A stretch of 13,984 nucleotides of DNA from Bacteroidales bacterium UBA2716 (GTDB lineage Bacteria; Bacteroidota; Bacteroidia; Bacteroidales; UBA932), in contig DEKS01000189.1 of assembly GCA_002354005.1 (NCBI GenBank), positions 180 through 14,163 of the forward strand, in the 5' to 3' direction. Position 1 is the stretch's first letter. Each line of letters begins with the position of its first letter. The position numbers and the translations under genes were made by a program. The notes under the pieces are model-generated. The model was not told the origin of the DNA. It saw only the letters and a list, made by a program, of their open reading frames with translations, and did not search any database. Shown here one piece after another: positions 1 through 5,965 of this stretch.

Positions 1-1697
1 CCGCCGCAGCCGCAGATGAAGCCGCAGCTGCACCGCAGGCCGCCGTGGCCCCGGTCTATTCCGATTCTTCCCTGAATGCCGCCGCCCGCGCAGAGGCTCA
101 GCTTGTTACCCTGGAAAACAACAAACTGCAGGTGGTCTTCACCACCCGCGGCGCCCAGCCGTACTCGGTGAAGGTGAAAGATTACCTTACGTATTCCCAG
201 GAACCGTTGTACCTGCTGCAGGGAGAAAAATCCCAGCTGGGTTATGTGGTGTATGCCCCTACGGCTGTAGATACGCGTAAATTTACCTTCCAGTATGTCC
301 CGGAGGCCTCTTCGGACAGCACGGTGGTCATGCGCCTGCCGTTTACGGACGGAGGCTATATCGAACAAAAGTACACCCTGGTCAAGGATTCCTACTCGGT
401 GAACGAGACCCTGTCCCTGGTGGGCATGGGCCATCTGATTCCCCGGAACGTGGGCAGTGTGGACGTGGACTTCGACGCCATTATCCCGCGCATGGAGAAG
501 GGCTATAAGAACGAGACCCAGTATTCCCGCCTCAACTACTATTTCCCGGACGACAACAAACCGGCCAACATTGGCAACGGCCGTGGGGGAGAGAAACGCT
601 TCAACAACAACATTGAGTGGTTCGCCTTCCAGCAGCAGTTCTTCAGCGCCATCATGCGTGCTCCCGGTAACTTCAGCTACGGTGAGTTCAAGATCGACTT
701 CCTGCCCAAGACGGGATCGGACCTCATGCACTGCCGCGCCCTCATGCGGGCCGATATCACGCCCGGTGCGGAGCGCATAGACCTTCCCTTCGAGTTTTAC
801 TTCGGTCCCAACGACTATAAGGGCCTGAAGGCCTATGGCCACGCCTATGAGAAGGTGATTCCCCTGGGCGGTAAAATCATCGGCTATTTCACCAAGTGGG
901 TGATTATCCCGCTGTTCGACTGGCTGCACAAAGGCATCTCCAACTTTGGCCTCATCATTCTCCTGATGACCATCTTCATCAAGATTGTGGTGTTGCCCTT
1001 TGCCTACAAGAGCTACTCGTCCAGTGCCAAAATGCAGGCCCTGAAGCCCTACATGGAGAAAATCAACGCCAAGTATCCCAAGCAGGAGGATGCCATGAAA
1101 AAGCAACAGGAAACCATGGACCTGTACCGCAAAGCCGGTGTATCGCCCATGGGCGGGTGCCTGCCCATGCTGCTTCAGATGCCCATCCTGTGGGCCATGT
1201 TCCGCTTCTTCCCGGCCTCCATCCAGCTTCGCCAGCAGCACTTCCTGTGGGCGGAGGACCTGAGCGCCTATGACGATGTCATCCACTGGAGCACCAGCAT
1301 CCTGGGCATGGACCATATCAGTTTGTTCGCCCTCCTGATGGCTGTCTCCATGTTCTTCTACTCCAAGATCACCATGTCGCAGCAGGCAACGGGAAACGAC
1401 CCCAACGCCAAGATGATGCAGGCCATGAGCCTGTACATGATGCCCATCATGATGTTCTTCATCTGTAACAACCTCTCCAGTGGCCTGAGTTACTATTACC
1501 TCCTGAGCAACCTCATCACCATGCTGGAAACCTTCGTAATCCGCAAGTGGGTGGTGAACCCGCAGGAGGTCCTGGACAAGGTGAAAGCGGCAGAGGCCAG
1601 CGGCAAGCCCGCTCCCAAGAGCAAGTGGCAGCAGCGCCTGGAAGAAGCTCAGAAGATGCAGCGCGAGATGGAAAAACAGAGGGGGAAGAAACGCTAA
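1..1697 (+). CDS. yidC: Membrane protein insertase YidC (5' end outside the window)
   Basis: YidC/Oxa1/Alb3-family insertase, which places newly made proteins in the inner membrane alone or with SecYEG. The frame is already open at base 3. An Ala-rich stretch (AAAADEAAAAPQ) precedes the GTG at 45, so that GTG is internal and the first membrane helix with the true start lies upstream. The periplasmic beta domain runs to about base 860. The insertase core follows: helix FGLIILLMTIFIKIVVL (about 945-995), a cytoplasmic helical hairpin (SSAKMQALKPYMEKI), the family motif SPMGGCLPMLLQMPI (about 1143-1190), then three more hydrophobic helices to about 1540. The tail is a basic amphipathic helix ending MEKQRGKKR, as expected for a ribosome-contacting tail. 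The pore residue that is Arg366 in E. coli is Lys here (codon 981-983). The stop directly abuts the next start (TAAATG), suggesting translational coupling. Identification is secure; only the N-terminus is missing. Confidence 0.97.
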   Translation, partial: AAAADEAAAAPQAAVAPVYSDSSLNAAARAEAQLVTLENNKLQVVFTTRGAQPYSVKVKDYLTYSQEPLYLLQGEKSQLGYVVYAPTAVDTRKFTFQYVPEASSDSTVVMRLPFTDGGYIEQKYTLVKDSYSVNETLSLVGMGHLIPRNVGSVDVDFDAIIPRMEKGYKNETQYSRLNYYFPDDNKPANIGNGRGGEKRFNNNIEWFAFQQQFFSAIMRAPGNFSYGEFKIDFLPKTGSDLMHCRALMRADITPGAERIDLPFEFYFGPNDYKGLKAYGHAYEKVIPLGGKIIGYFTKWVIIPLFDWLHKGISNFGLIILLMTIFIKIVVLPFAYKSYSSSAKMQALKPYMEKINAKYPKQEDAMKKQQETMDLYRKAGVSPMGGCLPMLLQMPILWAMFRFFPASIQLRQQHFLWAEDLSAYDDVIHWSTSILGMDHISLFALLMAVSMFFYSKITMSQQATGNDPNAKMMQAMSLYMMPIMMFFICNNLSSGLSYYYLLSNLITMLETFVIRKWVVNPQEVLDKVKAAEASGKPAPKSKWQQRLEEAQKMQREMEKQRGKKR

Positions 1698-2492
1698 ATG
1701 ATAAAAGACAATTTACACGAAATCAACAGTAAACTGCCATCAGATGTTACCCTGGTGGCAGTTTCCAAATTTCATCCCGTGGAACGCCTGATGGAGGCGT
1801 ATAACGCCGGGCAGCGGGTGTTTGCGGAAAGCCGCCCGCAGGAGCTTGCCGCCAAGGTCCCTCAGATGCCCGCAGACGTGCAGTGGCATTTCATCGGCCA
1901 TCTGCAAACCAATAAGCTCAAGCTGGTGCTGCCGTATGTGTCCCTGGTGCAGTCCGTGGACTCGATGCACCTGCTGCAGGCCATCTCCACCTGGGCTGTC
2001 GCCCACAACAAGGTCATCGACGTTCTCCTGGAACTCCACCTGGGCGCGGAAGAAACCAAGCAAGGCTTCTCAGAGGATGAGATCATGGCTATAATCAGCG
2101 GGACAGGTATATCTTCGCAAACCCATGGCCACCCTCGGCCGTGTAAGAGGGAGGGGCCCACTGGAGTTTTGGGGCAAGGCGTAGCCGCCCCAAAAACGAT
2201 TGTTGGGAGGGGCCGGAGCGAAGCGGAGGCGGTTTGCGAAGATATACCTGCTCCGCTGAAAAGTATCAGGATCCGAGGCCTGATGGGGATGGCGTCCCAT
2301 ACGGAGGACAGGGCGCAGGTGGAAGGGGAGTTTGCCCGGATAGAGGCGCTGTATAAACGAATCAAAGCCTCCGGGATGGAAGGCTTTGATACGCTGTCTA
2401 TCGGGATGTCCGGGGACTGGCCGCTTGCCGTGAAGCATGGGGCTACCATGGTGCGGATTGGCACCGATATCTTTGGCCCCCGCGAATATTAG
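1698..2492 (+). CDS. yggS: YggS/PROSC-family pyridoxal phosphate homeostasis protein carrying an in-frame 49-codon insertion
   Basis: YggS-type protein (fold-type III TIM barrel, no known catalytic reaction) that binds pyridoxal phosphate and buffers the cell's B6 and amino-acid pools. Family marks in order: LVAVSKFHP with the PLP lysine at Lys24, the FAESRPQEL segment (usually GENR/GESRVQE), WHFIGHLQTNK (64-73), EETKQGFSEDE (118-128), RGLMGMAS (193-200), and near the C-terminus LSIGMSGDWPLAV and TMVRIGTDIFG, the phosphate-binding region. The 264 residues exceed the usual 220-235. Residues 136-185 match nothing in the family and coincide with a 147-bp palindromic element (2104-2250). Without it the protein would be 215 residues reading IISGTPLKSIRIRGLMG. 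The insertion lies between a helix (SEDEIMAII) and the next core strand (SIRIRGLMG), away from the PLP lysine and phosphate motifs, so function may survive. Start chosen at 1698, adjacent to the yidC stop. The 3' end overlaps the convergent peptidase gene by 4 bases. Confidence 0.95.
   Translation: MIKDNLHEINSKLPSDVTLVAVSKFHPVERLMEAYNAGQRVFAESRPQELAAKVPQMPADVQWHFIGHLQTNKLKLVLPYVSLVQSVDSMHLLQAISTWAVAHNKVIDVLLELHLGAEETKQGFSEDEIMAIISGTGISSQTHGHPRPCKREGPTGVLGQGVAAPKTIVGRGRSEAEAVCEDIPAPLKSIRIRGLMGMASHTEDRAQVEGEFARIEALYKRIKASGMEGFDTLSIGMSGDWPLAVKHGATMVRIGTDIFGPREY
2104..2250. mobile_element. 147-bp palindromic MITE-like element inserted in frame in yggS
   Basis: The ends are perfect 20-bp inverted repeats: caggtatatc...gcaaacc at 2104-2123 and its exact reverse complement at 2231-2250. 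Allowing two mismatched positions, the symmetry continues into the flanks (2095-2123 with 2231-2259). The centre has a second hairpin: ttttggggc (2167-2175) pairs with gccccaaaa (2187-2195), with ggc/gcc pairing again inside the loop. A 10-bp direct repeat, gggaggggcc, occurs at 2149-2158 and 2205-2214. There is no transposase gene, so if mobile it depends on an enzyme in trans. The length is a multiple of three and it is read through as 49 codons (Gly-, Arg- and Pro-rich, basic). No target-site duplication is visible. No second copy was seen in this window, so mobility is inferred from structure and from the clean interruption of a conserved protein. Confidence 0.8.
2167..2195. repeat. Inner hairpin of the palindromic element
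   Basis: Nine perfectly complementary bases on each side (2167-2175 and 2187-2195) enclose an 11-base loop, aaggcgtagcc, in which ggc and gcc can pair further. It sits at the centre of the element, making a nested, cruciform-like structure with the 20-bp outer arms. It lies within translated sequence, so the yggS mRNA would carry this fold. Confidence 0.75.
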
Positions 2493-3832
2493 AGGTTGCA
2501 GGAAACAAAGCTTACAATTTCGTCGCGCAGGGACTCCGGGTAGTAGTCGGGGTTGTTGATACAGTCATCGTGTCCGCCGACCTTGCTAATAAGCATTTTC
2601 ACCGAGCTGCTCACTTTGGTGGGCTTGCCGGCCGTCCACGGGTCATTGTGTGCGTATACCAGCAGGATGGGAATGTGGGTAGTGGGCAGGAACTTCTCTA
2701 ATACGGCCTTGCTCACGCTGCCGTCGAATTTCCCGATGAGCCATTCGTCTTTTTCTTCCACGGAAGGATCTTCCGCATAGGCGCGGTCAAACATCGTCCC
2801 ATCAAGCACGGAAAGCTCCTGGTAGGGGTAGGTGAAGGTGCCATACTCTTTGAGACACTGGATGGTGTACAGGTAGTCGTTGTACGCCTGCTGCTCGTCG
2901 CTCGCGTCATTGCCCTTTTTCTGCTTGCGGGAAAGTTGGTCGTCCAGGTCATCGTAGCGGAAGGTCAGCAGCTTTTCGTCGCTGGCGCTTTCCGAGGGCA
3001 TGAGCAGGGCACGGTCGTGGGCGGAGTAGTCTGCAAACAGGCTGAAGAAGGTGTTCAGCGTCCCCTTGACATAGGAGGAATAGGACGTGCATTCGTCTTC
3101 GGAGAGGCCTTCCTTCTTCATCTCGTATTTACAGTATTTCTCGTGGAAGTCTTCCGTGAGCATGCGGTTCAGGAGGGCGTGCATGCGGGCGCGTTCCGCT
3201 GTCGTCCCGCAAGTGTGCAACACATACCGGCCCACGCGCTCATCCAGGTAGGTGGTCTGGAAGGGGGCGCAGAAGGCGGCTACTACGTTCATATCGTCCG
3301 GATAAAAGTAACTGTAGAATACGGCGGTGTTGCCATCCTTGCTTGTACCGGTGCTCACCCAGCTTTCCGGGAGGAGGGGCTTCAGGGTCTGGAAAATGGC
3401 ATGCAGGTCGTCGCAGGCCTGTTTGATGGTGAGGTACTTCCACTTGGGGTCTCCGCTTACCTTGGATTTGCCGTAATAGCGGTGCTCCATGTACACCACG
3501 TTGGCATCCAGGTTGTCTGCCAGGTCGTTGGCGGGATTCTCGGCGAAGCCGTTGTGCTCGTAACCGCGGGTGTAGAATACGGTGGGCTTGTCAAAGCCCT
3601 GAAAGCAGATGACGCCAAACTGTTTAAAGCTGCCCGTACCGGGGTTTTGGTGGTCTATCGGCTGCTTAAAGGTAAAGGTATAGCTTTCTTTGAAACCGTA
3701 CTCCGTTCCACCGGGATTGGCTTTGAGGTTTTCTATCTGGGGAACCGCGCGCAGTTTGTCGCGAAGGGGTTGCGCAAAACCCTGGCCTGTGATGCACAGG
3801 GCCAGGGTTAAAGTGAGGAGAATTTTTTTCAT
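2489..3832 (-). CDS. Secreted S37-family serine peptidase (PS-10/tripeptidyl-aminopeptidase type)
   Basis: 447-residue alpha/beta-hydrolase resembling family S37 peptidases (relatives of the Streptomyces PS-10 tripeptidyl aminopeptidase), expected to trim short peptides from N-termini outside the cytoplasm. Residues 1-20 (MKKILLTLTLALCITGQGFA) form a classical signal peptide with cleavage predicted before Gln21; Cys13 is not in a good lipobox. Visible marks: MEHRYYG (115-121), the nucleophile elbow TGTSKDG with Ser164, the acid Asp397 in AHNDPW, and the base His421 in GGHDDC. Residues 190-385 form the inserted, mostly helical cap. It starts 18 bases after the stop of the C11 peptidase gene, so the two are probably one transcript. 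Its stop codon overlaps the yggS stop on the other strand (2489-2492), and no terminator lies between them. The family call rests on motifs recalled from S37/S28 relatives. The serine-hydrolase assignment is firm; substrate specificity is inferred. Confidence 0.88.
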   Translation of the reverse strand: MKKILLTLTLALCITGQGFAQPLRDKLRAVPQIENLKANPGGTEYGFKESYTFTFKQPIDHQNPGTGSFKQFGVICFQGFDKPTVFYTRGYEHNGFAENPANDLADNLDANVVYMEHRYYGKSKVSGDPKWKYLTIKQACDDLHAIFQTLKPLLPESWVSTGTSKDGNTAVFYSYFYPDDMNVVAAFCAPFQTTYLDERVGRYVLHTCGTTAERARMHALLNRMLTEDFHEKYCKYEMKKEGLSEDECTSYSSYVKGTLNTFFSLFADYSAHDRALLMPSESASDEKLLTFRYDDLDDQLSRKQKKGNDASDEQQAYNDYLYTIQCLKEYGTFTYPYQELSVLDGTMFDRAYAEDPSVEEKDEWLIGKFDGSVSKAVLEKFLPTTHIPILLVYAHNDPWTAGKPTKVSSSVKMLISKVGGHDDCINNPDYYPESLRDEIVSFVSCNL

Positions 3833-3850
3833 ACGCAGTGGATGAAAGGA

Positions 3851-5386
3851 TTATTCATCTCCCTCGTCTCCTTCATCGTCGTCGTCGTCAACGGGCTCGT
3901 CCGGAGTCTGGTAGATGTAGAAGGGCGGGTTGTTGCGCGGGAAAGCCGGGTTCACGGCGAACCATTTGCTCCAGCCTACGGTTTTGTCAAAGGTGGTGAG
4001 GTTGTAGGTCTTGTCCCATGCGTTATTTGCGTCGGTCTTGATGGGCTTGCTTGTATCGACCACGTTATTTACAAGGCTGTAGCTGGTGCCGTTTTTGTCA
4101 ATGGCCTGCTGCTTGCGTCCTTTATCGGTGTAGTCTACCAGGTAACCCTGGGCACCCAGGCATACGGAGTAGCTGAGGTTGTCGTAGTATTGGTCACCTT
4201 TGCATTCCAGGGAATTGTAGTGGATGGGCTGGGCCTGGTCCAACGCCGTTTTTACCTTTTCCAGGAGATTGATGTAGTTCTGGTCCTTGCTATATACTTC
4301 TTTGCCCAGGAAGTACAGGTAGTCGTACAGGTCGAACTTGTTTTCCTCTTTATCGTACTGATAGGTCTTTGCGGCGGCGGCAAGATAGCCTTTTTCGTTG
4401 TCCAGCTTGTTGGCACACAGGTAGGTGGTGATCTCCTTCAAGGCGCCAAGGAAGGCAGGCAGTTTTTCCATGTCCGTGACGTGGAAGTTCGCGTTGCCGC
4501 CCTCCTGGGGAAGGTTTTCGTTCAGGCTGCCTCTGGCAAGGTCCTCAAGAGCGGTTTTAAAGGGGTCGCCGTCCCGCATGGCCTCAATCATGTCTTTGTA
4601 GCCAAAATCGCTGATGGTGTGTCCGGAAGCCATGATGTAACTGGCGGCTCCCTGGAGCTCGGAGATGACCTCAATCTGGCCCATCTCGCAGGATTGATAG
4701 CCCAGCAAGGCCAGCTGAACGCCGGATTGTCTGATGCCTTCCTTGATTTGGTACATGCTGATGCCGGGATTGTCCTCAAAATTCTCGTCTGAAGCGGTGG
4801 TTTTGGTGAGCGGAATATCCGCTGCCAGGTTGTAGCCGTCTCCGTGGCCGGTGACAAAGAAGAAATAGTGGCTGGCGGGTGCTTTTTCTACCGCATATTT
4901 GATAAAGGACGAGATGTTTTCCGGGGCAAACATCTTATAATCTGCACCAGCGATCTTGGAATCTTTAGGAAGCGTCAGATAGCACTTGGAGCCTTTCGGG
5001 GCAAGGATGGAGGGCGTTATCTCGTAGCGATAAACAGTTCCCGGCTCGCCGCTGATCTTGAAGTTCATTGCTTTCTCTTTTGCGGCTACTCCCTCTTCGC
5101 TGGAATATTTATACTGCGTAATGATGCGGACATTGCAGTTTTCCCCGTCAAGGGCCTGGGCCATATCCTTGATGGTGTCTTCGTCACCGATATCCAGGTT
5201 ACCGCCGCCGATCCCATAATACAGGATGGTATAGTCTGCTTTGGCGGAAGGGGTGGGAGTGGGGGTGGGGTCTGTTTTTCCGGAGTCGTCTTTCCCGTCC
5301 CTGTTTTCCGGTGTGGTTTTGTCGCAGGCCGGTACCAGGACCGCCAGCAGGGCGGCCATGGTAAAGATGCTTACAAGTCTTTTCAT
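3851..5386 (-). CDS. C11 (clostripain-family) cysteine peptidase, predicted lipoprotein
   Basis: 511-residue peptidase of clan CD family C11 (clostripain, PmC11, fragipain), which usually cut after Arg or Lys and can activate other secreted proteins. The N-terminus is a lipoprotein signal (MKRLVSIF... LVPAC) with the lipidated Cys at 21, then a flexible acidic and Pro-Thr linker (about 22-48, including PTPTPTPS). The catalytic domain starts with DYTILYYGIGGGNLD (51-65). The His is 181 in FVTGHGDGY and the Cys is 233 in LLGYQSCEMGQIE. The usual D-A-C before the catalytic Cys is Q-S-C here, so the acidic residue expected in the specificity pocket is absent. The C-terminus is a very acidic tail (about 496-511, VDDDDDEGDEGDE), probably disordered. 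It is the first gene of a unit with the S37 peptidase and has its own promoter box at 5422-5429. Membrane side (periplasm or cell surface) is not decidable, because the residues after Cys21 are not a clear surface-export signal. Confidence 0.9.
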   Translation of the reverse strand: MKRLVSIFTMAALLAVLVPACDKTTPENRDGKDDSGKTDPTPTPTPSAKADYTILYYGIGGGNLDIGDEDTIKDMAQALDGENCNVRIITQYKYSSEEGVAAKEKAMNFKISGEPGTVYRYEITPSILAPKGSKCYLTLPKDSKIAGADYKMFAPENISSFIKYAVEKAPASHYFFFVTGHGDGYNLAADIPLTKTTASDENFEDNPGISMYQIKEGIRQSGVQLALLGYQSCEMGQIEVISELQGAASYIMASGHTISDFGYKDMIEAMRDGDPFKTALEDLARGSLNENLPQEGGNANFHVTDMEKLPAFLGALKEITTYLCANKLDNEKGYLAAAAKTYQYDKEENKFDLYDYLYFLGKEVYSKDQNYINLLEKVKTALDQAQPIHYNSLECKGDQYYDNLSYSVCLGAQGYLVDYTDKGRKQQAIDKNGTSYSLVNNVVDTSKPIKTDANNAWDKTYNLTTFDKTVGWSKWFAVNPAFPRNNPPFYIYQTPDEPVDDDDDEGDEGDE

Positions 5387-5421
5387 AGAGCTATAATTTT
5401 GATGATAGTGTTATTTCTGCA

Positions 5422-5429
5422 CAAATATA
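5422..5429 (-). promoter_or_regulatory. Bacteroidota -7 promoter box (TATATTTG) for the C11-S37 peptidase unit
   Basis: Read on the minus strand, TATATTTG matches the Bacteroidota -7 consensus TAnnTTTG exactly and lies 35 bases before the C11 peptidase start at 5386. This would give a leader of roughly 25-30 bases. No good TTTG -33 box is seen at the expected spacing; that stretch is A-rich instead. Confidence 0.6.
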
Positions 5430-5472
5430 CCATTTTTTCTTTTGCTTTATGCGTTTTCCTTCTATATGGACC

Positions 5473-5507
5473 AAAAAAATGGACTGGCCAAAGGGTCAGT
5501 CCATTTT
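5473..5507 (-). terminator. Intrinsic terminator of the V-type ATPase operon
   Basis: A 14-base arm at 5494-5507 pairs with 5476-5489 (core tggactg/cagtcca, one mismatch that is a wobble on one strand) around a 4-base loop. On the minus strand the stem is followed at once by seven T residues (5473-5479). It begins 20 bases past the atpK stop. The T-run lies on the minus-strand 3' side, so it serves the ATPase operon and insulates the peptidase promoter downstream. Confidence 0.85.
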
Positions 5508-5526
5508 ATATGCTGTGGAGAGCGCC

Positions 5527-5943
5527 TTACAGCATGAGGGCGCCTACCAGACCCAAAATGGCGTAGAACTCAGGGAGAGCGGCGTAGATAAGGGTGTTGG
5601 TGAAGACGTCGTGTCCCTGGGAGATACCCACAATACCGTTGGCGCAAACCTGGCCCTGACGGATAGCGGAAAGCATGCAGACCAAACCCACGGAAAGGCC
5701 GATGCCGAATACCATGGTGCCGGCTTCTGCCACGCGGCCCATGAGCATGAAGAAGGCCACGAATCCATAGATACCCTGGGTGGCAGGGAGAGCGCTGAGT
5801 ACCATGTAGTTACCGGAGCCTTCCGGTTTGCGCTTGAGGGCGCCTTCTGCCGCGTTGCCCGCGATGGTGGTTCCATAAGCGGAACCGATACCTGAGAGGG
5901 CCAGTACCAGGCCCAGACCCAAATAACCTAAAATTTGTTCCAT
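5527..5943 (-). CDS. atpK: V-type ATPase subunit K (membrane rotor ring, duplicated hairpin)
   Basis: 138-residue proteolipid with four membrane helices, a fused pair of c-type hairpins like Enterococcus hirae NtpK (156 residues). Many copies form the ring that carries ions past subunit I. The ion-binding carboxylate is Glu125 in ALPEFYAILGL (helix 4). The first hairpin has no matching acid but carries LPATQGIYG (Leu52, Thr55, Gln56), and helix 3 ends with IRQG (Gln96). These equal Leu61, Thr64, Gln65, Gln110 and Glu139, the Na+ ligands of NtpK as I recall them, so a Na+ ring is predicted. The gene is last in the operon, 22 bases after atpI. That gap is almost pure A+T on the minus strand, a plausible aid to strong translation of a subunit needed in many copies. 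A terminator follows 20 bases after the stop. Confidence 0.95.
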   Translation of the reverse strand: MEQILGYLGLGLVLALSGIGSAYGTTIAGNAAEGALKRKPEGSGNYMVLSALPATQGIYGFVAFFMLMGRVAEAGTMVFGIGLSVGLVCMLSAIRQGQVCANGIVGISQGHDVFTNTLIYAALPEFYAILGLVGALML

Positions 5944-5965
5944 AAGTTTTTTATAATTTAATTGT
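5944..5965 (-). promoter_or_regulatory. AT-rich leader ahead of atpK
   Basis: The 22 bases between the atpI stop and the atpK start are about 90% A+T, unlike the GC-rich genes around them and unlike the other operon junctions, which overlap or are 2-13 bases long. Bacteroidota lack strong Shine-Dalgarno use, and unstructured A-rich leaders are thought to favour initiation. A translation-enhancing role for the high-copy K subunit is an inference; no promoter box is seen. Confidence 0.35.

Noticed and set aside
45..47. GTG at 45 as the yidC start
   Set aside because: The frame is open upstream to the window edge with a normal Ala-rich linker, and the essential first membrane helix would be missing.
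2095..2260. Frameshift or assembly error in yggS
   Set aside because: The reading frame and family motifs are continuous on both sides of the insertion, and the extra DNA has clean symmetrical ends, so it is a real inserted element.
3792..3800. Lipobox at Cys13 of the S37 peptidase
   Set aside because: The residue before the Cys is Leu, not Gly, Ala or Ser, and a good type I cleavage site follows at residue 20.
2936..4792. Two long plus-strand frames over the peptidase genes
   Set aside because: They mirror the S37 and C11 genes, whose signal peptides and catalytic residues are clear. The Val/Gly-rich peptides have no domain logic.
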